Shown: positions 25,659-35,814, counted from the first letter of the stretch. The stretch: DNA of 64,000 nt from an uncultured Collinsella sp. (GCA_900541665.1 UQKV01000002.1:1-64000), one strand, 5' to 3'. Numbers and translations are program-made. The notes: a model not told the origin generated them from the sequence alone.

Positions 25659-26896
25659 TCTGCAAGATCTTTCAAATACATTTTGACAATCTCCCGAATT
25701 GATTCAGGGAGAAGCCTTCGTGCTATTTTCTTAGTATAAAAAAATATTCCCCGCTCTCGCCTTTTATACATACACTCAATGGCATGCCAACCACCTTCGA
25801 CAAATGCGTCAATATAGAGCTGTCTGTCTTTTGGAAGGGCGCTCGGGTGGCGGAGCTGATCATTGCCTTTAGCGATATCGTCAAATTCGACAGGGTACAA
25901 GTCCAGAGCGTTGCTGGATTCAATAAACTCCCTGCCGCGGTCGTTATTCACCAGCAAGCAGGAGACACCTTTCATCTGATTAAACTTCTCAGCATCTTTC
26001 AAAACGTCGGGCCTATTAACGTCGACGCCCCAAAAATCGCCGATGGTAAGATCGCCGGCGCGAAATCTCCCTGCATAGGGGCACCTATAGCAGCTATCGC
26101 GAAGAGTCTTGAGGTCCAGGAACATGTCGTAGTAGGGGGATTTCGCCGCAGGAATGGTGACCTCTCTTCCGTCCTCAAGAAGAAGAAAAAGAAGAAGAGA
26201 GTTGTCCCACCCCTCGCGCTTGCACCTAAACCGGAAATCAACCACGGGAGACCCAAGCTGTCTGCCATAGCCCTCAACGCAGTCCGCGAACATGCGGCTG
26301 GAAGGGACGCCGTGGCAGACCAGGTCAACGGTTGTCAGGTTCTCATAATCGCCTCCGAGAAAGCCCCTAAGGCCGGCGACTTGGCAAGGCGTACCGCAGA
26401 AAAGAACCTGCCTCCCCTCGCGAAGGTCCGCCTTAACTTCGGCAAAACAAGCTCCGGCATCACTCTGCACATATTTTGAGTTAAGCAGTGGGCGAAGCCC
26501 GTCAACGCTCGCCGCGCGACGGTGCCGCACCCGAAGGATGCTCCCCTCGCGCTCATAGGCAGCGCCATATGCGACCCCACCAGAAGCAATAAGCTCACGC
26601 GCAAATGCACCAAAAACGCCACCGGAGGCGGACTCCGAGACATCGTCCCTACCGGCGGCGGCAAAGAACGGTCCGACGGAATTAGAGCCTATCCCCCGAT
26701 TGAGGCCGCACGCCCTCGTGCACGCACCGCAGCCGATACAGAGATCGTTATTAATTACAGGAAAAACGAACCCATCCCTACCCTCGGCCATGGTGATTGC
26801 GCCTTTTGGGCAACCAGCGGCACACGCCCCACATCCGCAACAATGCGACGGCGACTCAAACAGTGTGGGAACTTCGCCCCTTTTCACGGTAGACAT
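25655..26896 (-). CDS. FrhB-type Fe-S protein of polysaccharide cluster
   Basis: A 413-residue member of the coenzyme F420 hydrogenase/dehydrogenase beta-subunit family. Two 4Fe-4S motifs open the protein (CCGCGACAAGCP and CIGCGACTRACG), and the FrhB N- and C-terminal domains follow. In non-methanogens such genes are often found beside WcaK-type pyruvyl transferases in capsule loci, and their redox role there is not established. It is the last gene of the capsule operon, 12 bp after the flippase gene. Confidence 0.85.
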   Translation of the reverse strand: MSTVKRGEVPTLFESPSHCCGCGACAAGCPKGAITMAEGRDGFVFPVINNDLCIGCGACTRACGLNRGIGSNSVGPFFAAAGRDDVSESASGGVFGAFARELIASGGVAYGAAYEREGSILRVRHRRAASVDGLRPLLNSKYVQSDAGACFAEVKADLREGRQVLFCGTPCQVAGLRGFLGGDYENLTTVDLVCHGVPSSRMFADCVEGYGRQLGSPVVDFRFRCKREGWDNSLLLFLLLEDGREVTIPAAKSPYYDMFLDLKTLRDSCYRCPYAGRFRAGDLTIGDFWGVDVNRPDVLKDAEKFNQMKGVSCLLVNNDRGREFIESSNALDLYPVEFDDIAKGNDQLRHPSALPKDRQLYIDAFVEGGWHAIECMYKRRERGIFFYTKKIARRLLPESIREIVKMYLKDLAD

Positions 26897-26908
26897 GCAG
26901 TTATCCCC

Positions 26909-28312
26909 CTATTTGCGAGCCGAAAGGAGCTTGCGCAAAACATCGGCATTCATATAAACGAAAAAAGCCAGCGCAACTGCAAGGCAGACGATCGCGCTCA
27001 AAATGCCCGCACCGTAGGCGGACAGATAATAAAAAGCGAACACGCCAACAATTGAAATCAAAGTCAAAACTTGTTCAACACGGTCTTCGACAAGCTTAGT
27101 AAACTTAGCAACCTTAATTCTGCGGTACTCATTCACCACGATCATTGCCAAGAGCGTCGCAACAGATGCACCATAAAGGCCGAAATGTGGAATCAGCACG
27201 ACACACAACACGGCACAAAGGACAGCAGACACCGCAGTGGTGGTACCCATGATTCCTGTCTCCTTATGAGCGGTGAAGATCCCGCCGTAAAAGCCGGAGA
27301 TGTTGCTGAAATACGTCGCCAGGAGCAATATCGGCACATACAGGAGGCCCTCGCCGAATGAACCTTTAATCAGGATTCCGTACACGAGAGGCATAAGCGC
27401 AGACATAAGTAGAACGACGCTCATCATGAAACGCCTTAGCGCTCGGTACACAGAGTTATAGAAAGCCGACTCATCCTCATCAGAGTTGAGGGCTCGCGCA
27501 GAGCTCTCCTTCCAAGATTGATAGAAAAAGCCATACACCTGATCCATAACGCCAGGAAACTTGTACGACACGGCATACACACCGGCGGCAGAAGCGCCGA
27601 GCGTATTCATGATAATTAGCCTATCCAGCAAGTTATTAATAGTCCAGGAAACCTTGTTGGGAATGAGCGGAAAAGAATAGCGCAGAAGATCTCGGGCATA
27701 GGATACAGAAAAAGCTGACGGATCGATATAACGCCAGAGCTTTCGCATGACCATGAACGAAAAGGCAACACCGCCCTGCGCAATGACCGTGGCAGAAAGC
27801 ATGCCCACAACGCCCCAACGCAACACGGCGATAAACAGAACGTTGAGCACGATGGTAAGCGCGCTAGCGGTGAAGTTCATGACTGAATATCCCACCGTAT
27901 CCCCGAAACCACGTAGGACCGCAGAAGCCATCTGAAGAAGCGCGCCAGCAACAACAAGTCCCACGACCCAGCCAAGATTTTCTGGTTTGAAAATCAACCA
28001 TGCTAGAATTGCCAAAAAGGCAAAGCATACACACCCGGCAAGAAGAACAACACAGGAGGTCGTCACCGCCCGAGACCGCTCCTCATCGATGCGACAGTCA
28101 ATAAGAAACCGGAACAGCGCTTCGTCCATAAGCAGCGAGACCGCAGGAACGCAAAATAGAGCAATGGTATTGATGTAGTCGACAGTGCCATAATCGGCAG
28201 TTGTAAGAACCGATGTATAGAGCGGCAGTAGAAGAAACGAGACGAGTTTGGTTGCCATTCCACCCACTGCAATAATGCCGGTATTTTTGATGAGTCGACT
28301 TGCCTCTCCCAT
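26909..28312 (-). CDS. Wzx-type oligosaccharide flippase
   Basis: A 467-residue polytopic protein with 12-14 membrane segments and the MATE/MVF-type N-terminus (SRLIKNTGIIAVGGMATKLV). It would flip lipid-linked repeat units across the membrane. It overlaps the pyruvyl transferase stop by one base. Confidence 0.9.
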   Translation of the reverse strand: MGEASRLIKNTGIIAVGGMATKLVSFLLLPLYTSVLTTADYGTVDYINTIALFCVPAVSLLMDEALFRFLIDCRIDEERSRAVTTSCVVLLAGCVCFAFLAILAWLIFKPENLGWVVGLVVAGALLQMASAVLRGFGDTVGYSVMNFTASALTIVLNVLFIAVLRWGVVGMLSATVIAQGGVAFSFMVMRKLWRYIDPSAFSVSYARDLLRYSFPLIPNKVSWTINNLLDRLIIMNTLGASAAGVYAVSYKFPGVMDQVYGFFYQSWKESSARALNSDEDESAFYNSVYRALRRFMMSVVLLMSALMPLVYGILIKGSFGEGLLYVPILLLATYFSNISGFYGGIFTAHKETGIMGTTTAVSAVLCAVLCVVLIPHFGLYGASVATLLAMIVVNEYRRIKVAKFTKLVEDRVEQVLTLISIVGVFAFYYLSAYGAGILSAIVCLAVALAFFVYMNADVLRKLLSARK

Positions 28313-29388
28313 TACGAAAGCGCCTTTCTAAGATAGGCCCATGAATGCTCACGCAGAGAGTCAAGGAGAGAATCCACAGCACCCCAGTCACAAGGGGCAA
28401 CATCGTCGGAACACATATCGCTGACGCAACGGTCAGACAGACCGATATTGCCCAACAAGTCGCGCATGCGCGCACCAGACTTATCTGTTGCATATACGCG
28501 AAAGGGCTTATGAAAGAGAACCGAGAATACAGTCGCATGAAAGGAATTGGTAACGATGAGGTCTGCGTGTGCGATAAGCGAAACAAACTCTTCAGGGCCA
28601 ACGCCAAACAGGTTAATTGAATTTGGAATATCTAGATTATTCTCTGATATATAAGCCACCTTCATGCCTGTTGCCTCCGTCATCGCGACGGTACTCTCAA
28701 TGAGCTCAGGACATTCGCGCAAAAGATACATGAAAATATATTCACCCTGCAAGACATCTTTAGATGCCATGTCGGTATAGTCATCGGATTCCAACAAAAG
28801 CGTGGGATCTAAAACAACATCGATAGGCGTATCGACAAGTGGCTGAAATAGCGGAACCGTCTCCTCCTCACGAACAGACAAAAAATCAAACCTTGAAAGT
28901 AAATCGGATACAAGCTGCTCATCAAAATTCTCCGGTCTAAAGAAAGTGTGAGCAAGGCTGGGGGCGTAAGCAACTCGTCGACTATCTCCGGCAAATGAAA
29001 GGAAATAGGGGCCAACAACACCTTGTGTGCAATCGAGATTCCAAATTTGATCGCTTCCGCAAATAAAACAATCAAACAGCTCTGCGAGTTCGCACATATC
29101 ACTTTCTTTTTTCCAGAAATACGGTCTCTTCGTCAGCCTGAAATACTTTTTAGAAAATTCCGTAAATGCAGTCTTTCTAGACAACTGCTTACGCCAACAG
29201 CGCATTGCACGCAGCGTCATCTTCGGGTGGCGAGGTTGGAATAACCTATATTGCTCATAATCGCGAGAGCGATAGTCAATTATTCGCACCTCATGCCCCA
29301 TACCTTTCAAGACTTCTTGAAGCGCATAAGACTGGAGTGCAGACCCGAAATTTAAAGCACCGTGGAAAGTAATCGTTCCAATCTTCAT
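28312..29388 (-). CDS. Polysaccharide pyruvyl transferase family protein
   Basis: A 358-residue WcaK/CsaB family protein. It starts MKIGTITFHGALNFGSALQ, with a GT-B-like fold, and shows the late motif TNSFHATVFSVLFHKPF typical of the family. These enzymes add ketal pyruvate to sugars, giving acidic glycans. It lies three bases after a GT2 gene and directly before the flippase. Confidence 0.9.
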   Translation of the reverse strand: MKIGTITFHGALNFGSALQSYALQEVLKGMGHEVRIIDYRSRDYEQYRLFQPRHPKMTLRAMRCWRKQLSRKTAFTEFSKKYFRLTKRPYFWKKESDMCELAELFDCFICGSDQIWNLDCTQGVVGPYFLSFAGDSRRVAYAPSLAHTFFRPENFDEQLVSDLLSRFDFLSVREEETVPLFQPLVDTPIDVVLDPTLLLESDDYTDMASKDVLQGEYIFMYLLRECPELIESTVAMTEATGMKVAYISENNLDIPNSINLFGVGPEEFVSLIAHADLIVTNSFHATVFSVLFHKPFRVYATDKSGARMRDLLGNIGLSDRCVSDMCSDDVAPCDWGAVDSLLDSLREHSWAYLRKALS

Positions 29389-29391
29389 TAT

Positions 29392-30555
29392 TTATCTGTT
29401 CCTGTTCACCCAAATATGGATTGCATCTGAAAGGCTAAGTCCAGTTACCCCATCAGCAGCTAGAGAAAGCGATGCGAGAAGATAGCGGCTGTAATCCGAA
29501 GTACGCAGAGCCCTCTCGATATCCTTCCATCTACCGTTCATCGAAGTACTCACCATACTGAACTCATCAATTGAATTGAACGTGTCGCAACAACAAGTAA
29601 ACATAGTTTTACGTGCGCCGTTGTCCAAGGCAACGGTTCTCCCAAGCAAAAGCGGCCCGAACAGAGGAAAAATACGATCGAAGTCTTCCTGAGAGTAAGA
29701 AATTCCAAGCTTCGAACGATAAGAAATCAATTCATCGAGAACCCAATACGAATCAAGCCCTTTAACATTCGTAGGGGTAGACTGCATAATGGACCCAGGA
29801 CGGATTCGGTAATAATAGCCACTCAAATCATAACAAGGTTCATCGTTAAAGCGACAATCTATCCATAACGGATGGATCAAATCCTCATACCATGCACCTA
29901 CGGGAAAACCTAGTCGATTCCAGACTTCACGACGATATAGTCTGCCCCACGGCACCATCCAACTAGCTCTATCGTTCTCTATCTCGCCAACCAAACCATC
30001 ATCAGACATATATCTAAAAGTCGATGTAACGAAATCCGCAGATGTTTGATCGAGTCTGCTCCACATAGCCTCAAGATACCCTGGCCCGATCATGTCATCA
30101 GAATCCACGAACATGATGTACTTACCGCGAGAAACCCTAAGACCCGCATTGCGCGCTGCGGAAAGGCCGCCGTTTACCTGGTGAATTACAAGAACATTGG
30201 GCATTAGTCCATACGAATCGGCTATTGCACCAGAATCATCTTTAGACCCATCATCGACAATAATAACCTCAAACTTGCCAGAAAACTCCTGAGTCACAAT
30301 GGATTCTAGGCAGGGTTTAAGGTATTTTTCAACGTTATATACAGGCACAATAATAGAAATGTCGTAAGATACGCCTTCATTAAAAGCAATAGGCATGAAC
30401 ATATTGGATGGTCTCTTGGAAACCATACCCAGCTTCGCCTTAGACGCATAGGATATAGCATCGGAACGGCAACTTAACCTGAGTAAGCCATCATAAATAG
30501 GGCTGGAAAGTATAAGTTTTATAGCTTTCTTAATTAAATTAAGAATCTGCAACAA
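29392..30555 (-). CDS. GT2 glycosyltransferase
   Basis: A 387-residue family 2 glycosyltransferase with ISIIVPVYNVEKYL, VDDGSKDDS and the metal-binding VDSDD. A short hydrophobic or amphipathic N-terminus precedes the catalytic domain. I choose TTG 30555, since AGGAGG lies six bases upstream; the ATG at 30633 has no ribosome site. It would add one sugar of the capsule repeat. Confidence 0.85.
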   Translation of the reverse strand: MLQILNLIKKAIKLILSSPIYDGLLRLSCRSDAISYASKAKLGMVSKRPSNMFMPIAFNEGVSYDISIIVPVYNVEKYLKPCLESIVTQEFSGKFEVIIVDDGSKDDSGAIADSYGLMPNVLVIHQVNGGLSAARNAGLRVSRGKYIMFVDSDDMIGPGYLEAMWSRLDQTSADFVTSTFRYMSDDGLVGEIENDRASWMVPWGRLYRREVWNRLGFPVGAWYEDLIHPLWIDCRFNDEPCYDLSGYYYRIRPGSIMQSTPTNVKGLDSYWVLDELISYRSKLGISYSQEDFDRIFPLFGPLLLGRTVALDNGARKTMFTCCCDTFNSIDEFSMVSTSMNGRWKDIERALRTSDYSRYLLASLSLAADGVTGLSLSDAIHIWVNRNR

Positions 30556-30953
30556 TTGACTCCTCCTATCTTCAAAGTCGAAAAAATATGCGCTTCCATC
30601 GATTCGAACATTTAAGTCATGATGCCCTATCATGCAATCAACAAGACCAATCGCAGACAGAACCCCCTAGTGGAATAGGCTACAAACAATAAATCACAAA
30701 CGTAAGCGTCTATTGCCTCACCCAAAACATAGGGACGTTGGAGATTTTCTTTGAAATAACGTGCAAAGAGCAGCTTCTAAGCATCAACCGAAATAACAAA
30801 AGCCCTAGGAATAAATATACCGCGCGACAGGACCAGATCCTCGATGTCGGTTCAATCGTAAATGCTCGCCACTTAGCCGAAAGCTAAGGCAGGCTCGGTC
30901 AAGAAGAATAATGCTCCATCTAAACATATTAGAAAAAACAATAATGACCCACA
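30556..30953. other. 398-bp gap inside capsule operon
   Basis: No open frame. A small CTTAGC-TTTC-GGCTAAG hairpin lies near 30875-30891 and the stretch is A+T-rich. It may be a scar of a lost glycosyltransferase gene or contain an internal promoter. Confidence 0.4.
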
Positions 30954-31949
30954 TTATACAAAGAGACGACGAAGGCATTTAAAGCAGCTCAATATGTGCC
31001 GAGCAGCAAAAGAAACAATACTGAAATTTGACAAAACAAGACTATGAACTAAGTCCGGACAATTGCTGATTCGCCTCCGATACTCGCTTTTTATTGTTTT
31101 ATCAAATTGTCTTTTCACCTCTTTATCCGCTTCACAATGCCAAAGAACTTCATCAAGATCACAATAATGTCGACAGATACCCCTATTGGCATTTTTGACT
31201 GAATCACTCGACCATTCACTCGCATAGCGAATCAATTCGTCGCTTACAAAGCTCCAATCAGTTATCTGATCTTCTTTAAACTGCTTCGTACTATTAGTGT
31301 CATGCTGACGATAGTAGTAAAGCGGTTCGTCAATGTGAAATAAACTCTTTGCAATATCGAAAACAGGAAGAAGTTGACAGAGATCCTCACCATGCATAAG
31401 ACCAACTCGATTCGAATACCACTCGTCACTGGCAAATAAATCTCTCCGAATGACCTTATTCCAAACGCTATTGAAATCGCATCCGCACAACAGGCTTTTA
31501 ACGGCATCAAAAGATTCACCCGTGTGCATACCAGAACAGATATCAACTTTTAGCGAGGGTTTAATAGGCATCAATCCCATAGTGAAATCAAATGAAATGA
31601 TATCAGCACCAGTCGAGGCAATTACATCGCATACCTTTTTGATGCAACCTTCAAGAAGAGCGTCATCGGAGTCGAGCGAAAGAATATAACGCCCGCTCGC
31701 CTCGCGAAGACCGTCTCGCCGTGCAGCGAGAAGACCTTCGTTGTCCTTATGAATAACGAAGGCTCTCTCACGCTTATCGCAATAAGCATCGCAAATATCA
31801 GGAGATCCATCGGTGGAACCATCATCCACAAGAATTACCTCAAAAGAACCGGTTCCTTGAATATCAATAGATTCCAGACAAGCGGGGAGAAAACGCTCGG
31901 TGTTATATACCGGTACAACAATACTGATGTCAGGCGTTTCGTCATGCAT
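30954..31949 (-). CDS. GT2 glycosyltransferase
   Basis: A 331-residue GT2 enzyme with ISIVVPVYNTERFL, VDDGSTDGS, DNEGLLAARR and the LDSDD metal motif, followed by an acceptor domain. It overlaps the polymerase gene by 8 bp, so the two are coupled. The sugar it adds cannot be told from sequence. Confidence 0.88.
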   Translation of the reverse strand: MHDETPDISIVVPVYNTERFLPACLESIDIQGTGSFEVILVDDGSTDGSPDICDAYCDKRERAFVIHKDNEGLLAARRDGLREASGRYILSLDSDDALLEGCIKKVCDVIASTGADIISFDFTMGLMPIKPSLKVDICSGMHTGESFDAVKSLLCGCDFNSVWNKVIRRDLFASDEWYSNRVGLMHGEDLCQLLPVFDIAKSLFHIDEPLYYYRQHDTNSTKQFKEDQITDWSFVSDELIRYASEWSSDSVKNANRGICRHYCDLDEVLWHCEADKEVKRQFDKTIKSEYRRRISNCPDLVHSLVLSNFSIVSFAARHILSCFKCLRRLFV

Positions 31950-33057
31950 AAATAACTCCTAATAGTGCCGACGAATACGGAAAAAGATCACAACTGCCGC
32001 CATATACAAACGTAATGACAAAATAAAACATGAAAAACAAGACACCCAGAACCCCGGTTAGGAACCGCTCTCTGCCAAGGTTTTCAGACAAAAAGGGGTA
32101 AACAAAACCTGAAATGAAAAGAAAAGGGAAACTGAGTCGAATTAGCTCAGGACTGATGCTCGCAAATTGAGCGAACAAGGAAGAAATTATACCGCAGGTC
32201 GTATAGAAATTTAGTGTCCATCGATCAATGCTCGTGTTCAAACCCTTACTACCCAGCATCCATATAGCAAGGCAAAATAGAAAATAAATAAGCATTGTGG
32301 TATTAAATGAACCCAAACCAGCGTGTTTGATCTGAAAGCTATATGACGACGTAAATAGAGATACGAGCTCCATTACATCCGGGCCAATCATAATCACGCA
32401 AATGGCAAAAATGATAACGCCAACACATGCAAGAAGTGCAACGGTCTTGTACGAACGTTCGTGCCTGCGATTGAAGCATGAAATATAAATAATCCAAATA
32501 AAAAGTCCCATGACAGACATCTTGTGGAAGCCAACTGCAAGAACCAAATAAACAATAGCGGAGACGCGCTTCTCGCGGAACAGCTCATAAACCATCATGA
32601 CGAGCATGCTAGTAGCAAGACATTGCCTAATTATGTTTAACGTATAACCAAACACAACGAAACAAAGAAAGAAACCTACGATAGGATACCCGCAAGGATA
32701 CAACTTCCTAACAACTAAAATATAGGGAAGGAGAACGATGGCTTCACAAAGAAAAAGAACAGCGTGGAAATCGCTAGTCAGTCTCCCCAGGATCCAGAAG
32801 AGAATCACGAATAGCGGCTCTTGATCTGAGCAAGCACCCATAGCACCTGTGAGCGAATAATACTGCGAGGCGTAAAAACACCTGAGGGGATATGCAGAGG
32901 TATCGGTACCGACAGATGCATCGCGCAGCCCCGCCACCAAGCAAAGGGGAAGAATCGAGATAACCGCGAGAAGAAAACTGACGCGCTTATTAGTTATCTT
33001 TACTGAGAAATATAGCAATACAATATGGGACACAAAGGCAATGAAGTAGATTGGCAT
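31942..33057 (-). CDS. EpsG-family polysaccharide polymerase (Wzy-like)
   Basis: A 371-residue membrane protein with about ten segments. The GLRDASVGTDTSAY loop after the second segment is the EpsG family mark. EpsG proteins act as Wzy-type polymerases that link repeat units outside the membrane. The ATG at 33057 lies two bases after the stop of a 55-codon frame. Confidence 0.88.
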   Translation of the reverse strand: MPIYFIAFVSHIVLLYFSVKITNKRVSFLLAVISILPLCLVAGLRDASVGTDTSAYPLRCFYASQYYSLTGAMGACSDQEPLFVILFWILGRLTSDFHAVLFLCEAIVLLPYILVVRKLYPCGYPIVGFFLCFVVFGYTLNIIRQCLATSMLVMMVYELFREKRVSAIVYLVLAVGFHKMSVMGLFIWIIYISCFNRRHERSYKTVALLACVGVIIFAICVIMIGPDVMELVSLFTSSYSFQIKHAGLGSFNTTMLIYFLFCLAIWMLGSKGLNTSIDRWTLNFYTTCGIISSLFAQFASISPELIRLSFPFLFISGFVYPFLSENLGRERFLTGVLGVLFFMFYFVITFVYGGSCDLFPYSSALLGVIYA

Positions 33058-33059
33058 CT

Positions 33060-33227
33060 CTACACCTGCTTTGTATATCGTTTGTAAACCGTTGATTTTT
33101 CTCCGGCCGAAACCGTGTCGAAAACACCAACATAGCAGTTAAAGCCATCTAGAAAATAGATCTTATACAAAAAGCCGCCGCTGCATTCAGTAACGTTAAA
33201 CAGATGTGCGCTAATTGAAAAACTCAC
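33060..33227 (-). CDS. Small ORF (55 aa) coupled to the polymerase gene
   Basis: GTG 33227 opens a 55-codon frame that ends TAG at 33060, two bases before the ATG of the EpsG-type gene. It fills the gap after a GT2 gene and keeps the operon spacing. The product is beta-rich by eye (FLYKIYFLDGFNCYVGVFDT) with no known family. It may be a real small protein or a gene remnant kept for coupling. Confidence 0.4.
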   Translation of the reverse strand: MSFSISAHLFNVTECSGGFLYKIYFLDGFNCYVGVFDTVSAGEKSTVYKRYTKQV

Positions 33228-33251
33228 CTTATCAACCTTTTATCATGGGGG

Positions 33252-34244
33252 TTACCCGATTGCCTTACCAGAAATTGCAGCATATAACGCATAGAAAGCA
33301 TTATGAACCCTAGGAGAGATAGAAAAGAGAGCACAGCGTAGCCTCCATTTTGAACAAGCATATGGGTTCTTCAATGCCCTCCAGGCAAGCCCTCGAGCCT
33401 TCCTCAAATAATTCTGGGCTTCAGCCTGATCATCAAATTCGTCCGGATCAACCCTCATTGCAACGCGAAGCGTACAGAATGACTGGAAGCACTCAAACTC
33501 GCCCTGAAATTCAGGCCAGGCAAATTGTCGAACAGTCTCAATAGTCCTGTCCATGTCTTTAGCATGCTTGGAACCCTGCTTCCTGAGCGTTGTAATGGAA
33601 CCAGGTCTCGTCACGTATGCATAGAAGCACGCATCAGAGAATACAACCTTTTTAATTTTGGAACAAATGTTAGCGATTACGCCCATGTCTTCAAAGAGCT
33701 GCCCCTCAGGAAAGACAAGATCGCTAATAAGAGATCGTTCAAAGAGCTTCCCGCACGCAGAGCCATTCTCACCGCTTAATAAAAGTAGTTTTCGAAAATG
33801 CTCAATTCCAGACTCAACATGGAATTCTACATTCTGCCCCATCTTATAGCTATCAAGAACAGGCGTCTTCGCAAAGGAGCCGATAACGAGCGAAACTTGA
33901 TATTTGTCAGCCGCTTCGACCATCAACTCAACAGTTCGCGAATCAATCAAATCGTCCCCATCAACATACATGACATAATCACCGTGGCACCTTTGAGTAC
34001 CAAAGTTACGCGCAGAAGAAAGACCGCCGTTCTCCTTATGCAAAATCTTAAATCGCGTGTCTGACCCAACGGCATCTTCAATAAGATCGATAGTATTATC
34101 AGTACATCCATCATCCACGATAATATATTCGATATTCGAATAAGTCTGACCAAGCAATGAGTTTACGCAAGGAAGCGCGAACATGCCCACGTTGTACATG
34201 GGGACAATGACACTAACCAGAGGTTTATCAACATCAGAAGCCAT
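33252..34244 (-). CDS. GT2 glycosyltransferase
   Basis: A 330-residue GT2 enzyme with VSVIVPMYNVGMFA, VDDGCTDNT, ENGGLSSARN and the VDGDD metal motif. It lies four bases after another GT2 gene in the same operon. Acceptor and donor are unknown. Confidence 0.88.
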   Translation of the reverse strand: MASDVDKPLVSVIVPMYNVGMFALPCVNSLLGQTYSNIEYIIVDDGCTDNTIDLIEDAVGSDTRFKILHKENGGLSSARNFGTQRCHGDYVMYVDGDDLIDSRTVELMVEAADKYQVSLVIGSFAKTPVLDSYKMGQNVEFHVESGIEHFRKLLLLSGENGSACGKLFERSLISDLVFPEGQLFEDMGVIANICSKIKKVVFSDACFYAYVTRPGSITTLRKQGSKHAKDMDRTIETVRQFAWPEFQGEFECFQSFCTLRVAMRVDPDEFDDQAEAQNYLRKARGLAWRALKNPYACSKWRLRCALFSISPRVHNAFYALYAAISGKAIG

Positions 34245-34248
34245 ATAT

Positions 34249-35082
34249 CTAGGACCTCCTGAGAAAATAACGATATATCAACGCTCTAACGGAATTTGGC
34301 ATCAGACAGACAGCGGCATGCGGCAAATAAGAACAGATATAATCACGTTTTGTGAAATAGCCACGCTCAACTTGAGCCTGCTTAAATGCTTTAGCGTACT
34401 TAAGATACTGCGAGCCGCCCCTACGAGCATAGAAATCCTCACTAACGCGCATCGCAACAAGCGGTTCCTTCAGGTTATCCGCCTTGCAGCCACATGCGAG
34501 CATCCTGTTAAAAAGATCCCAATCCTCAAAGTAGAGAAAGTCGGAACTGTAGTTACCAGCCTCCATAACTTTCGACTTTTTAAACGTCATGGGAGGATGA
34601 CGGAAGGGATTTCGCCTTTTGGAATAAGAACGTATAGCATCGATGCCCTTGGGAAGGTCCGTGGCCGCAACAGGTTCATTGGGAGACGTGACGAATTCGA
34701 TAACATCGCTTCCGACCATATCGAGCCCGCCATCAATAGCGGCAAGCTGTTTCTCCATACGATCCGGACGAGCTATATCATCAGTGTCCATGCGTGCAAC
34801 AATTTCGTTAGAGCAAGCAAGCATGCCTTGGCGCAATGCATACCCAAGTCCATGGTTTTTTTCATACGAAACAAAATTGAACAGTCCAGGATGCAGGGAG
34901 TCATAATCTTGGAGCACATCTTCAAGCTCATGCGTAAGCGGACCATCCTTGACCATGACGATCTCAGCAGGAGAAACCGTTTGATTCAGCACGCTGTCTA
35001 AAGCCTGACTTAAATAGGCAGGATTTTCTTTTTTGTAAATGCTCATCAACACACTATAAGAAGAAGTAAGGTTTGTCTGCAT
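34249..35082 (-). CDS. GT2 glycosyltransferase (amylovoran-type)
   Basis: A 277-residue GT2 enzyme of the AmsE-like group: YSVLMSIYKKENPAYLSQAL, the donor-site loop, RMDTDDIARPDRMEKQ and FLYFEDWDLFNRML. It abuts the sugar transferase gene and probably adds the second or third residue of the repeat. Confidence 0.88.
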   Translation of the reverse strand: MQTNLTSSYSVLMSIYKKENPAYLSQALDSVLNQTVSPAEIVMVKDGPLTHELEDVLQDYDSLHPGLFNFVSYEKNHGLGYALRQGMLACSNEIVARMDTDDIARPDRMEKQLAAIDGGLDMVGSDVIEFVTSPNEPVAATDLPKGIDAIRSYSKRRNPFRHPPMTFKKSKVMEAGNYSSDFLYFEDWDLFNRMLACGCKADNLKEPLVAMRVSEDFYARRGGSQYLKYAKAFKQAQVERGYFTKRDYICSYLPHAAVCLMPNSVRALIYRYFLRRS

Positions 35083-35790
35083 CTATCGCCCCGTTCTCTT
35101 CTTGCCGAACATGGCACCGAAGGTGCCGGTAAAGCACTTCAAATCCATGCGGAAGCAGCGGTTCTGAACGTAGCGAAGTTCTATCTTTTGCCTCAGACCA
35201 CTCTCAAAGGTCGCTTCATTACGATCAGTCGCTTGCCAAAGTCCAGTAATTCCAGGCTGAACTGAGAGCAGCTCAGCCTTTTCTTCATCCGAAAAATGCT
35301 GTTCAAGCTCATCCCTTGTAATGGGACGGGGACCAATGACTGAAAGATCGCCGTTCAGCACATTGAGAAACTGAGGCATCTCATCGATGGAGCATTTACG
35401 AATGAATTGACCAATCTTGGTAATGCGGGGATCATCGTTGACTTTGCGTTCGACTTCCCACTGATGTAGCTGCTCAGGACTTAAATACTTCTGCACATCA
35501 CCCGCATCGGCAACCATGCTACGAAGCTTTAAAATCTTGATTGTTTTTCCGCCCTTGCCAACGCGCTCTTGCGTATACATAGGGTTGCCAGGCGACTCAA
35601 GGCAAATGAGCGCGCACACGATGGCGATGGGGATAAGCAGCAATACACTCATCAAAAGACTGAATACAAGGTCAAACAGCCTCTTAAATAAGCGGTAGCC
35701 AAGCGTACCGCTCGGTTTAATCTCTTTAATAGCCAGTGCATCCCCCACAGATACACAGCTCTCTGTTACTTCTTTAGCAGCCACAGTCAA
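35083..35790 (-). CDS. Undecaprenyl-phosphate sugar transferase (initiating)
   Basis: A 235-residue bacterial sugar transferase of the WcaJ/EpsL type. One hydrophobic helix (about 38-62) precedes the catalytic domain with KLRSM, SIDEMPQFLNVLNGD, SVIGPRP and PGITGLWQ. It starts the repeat unit by moving a sugar-1-phosphate onto undecaprenyl phosphate. TTG 35790 is the likely start, with AGGA upstream. It is the first structural gene after loaP. Confidence 0.9.
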   Translation of the reverse strand: MTVAAKEVTESCVSVGDALAIKEIKPSGTLGYRLFKRLFDLVFSLLMSVLLLIPIAIVCALICLESPGNPMYTQERVGKGGKTIKILKLRSMVADAGDVQKYLSPEQLHQWEVERKVNDDPRITKIGQFIRKCSIDEMPQFLNVLNGDLSVIGPRPITRDELEQHFSDEEKAELLSVQPGITGLWQATDRNEATFESGLRQKIELRYVQNRCFRMDLKCFTGTFGAMFGKKRTGR

Positions 35791-35796
35791 ACTTAC

Positions 35797-35814
35797 GTTC
35801 CTGTCCCCAGGAAC
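35797..35814 (-). promoter_or_regulatory. GNRA-tetraloop hairpin, candidate LoaP RNA target
   Basis: On the minus-strand RNA this reads GUUCCUG-GGGA-CAGGAAC, a 7-bp stem with a GGGA loop that fits GNRA. It lies between loaP and the first capsule gene, where a LoaP recognition hairpin would be expected. Confidence 0.45.
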
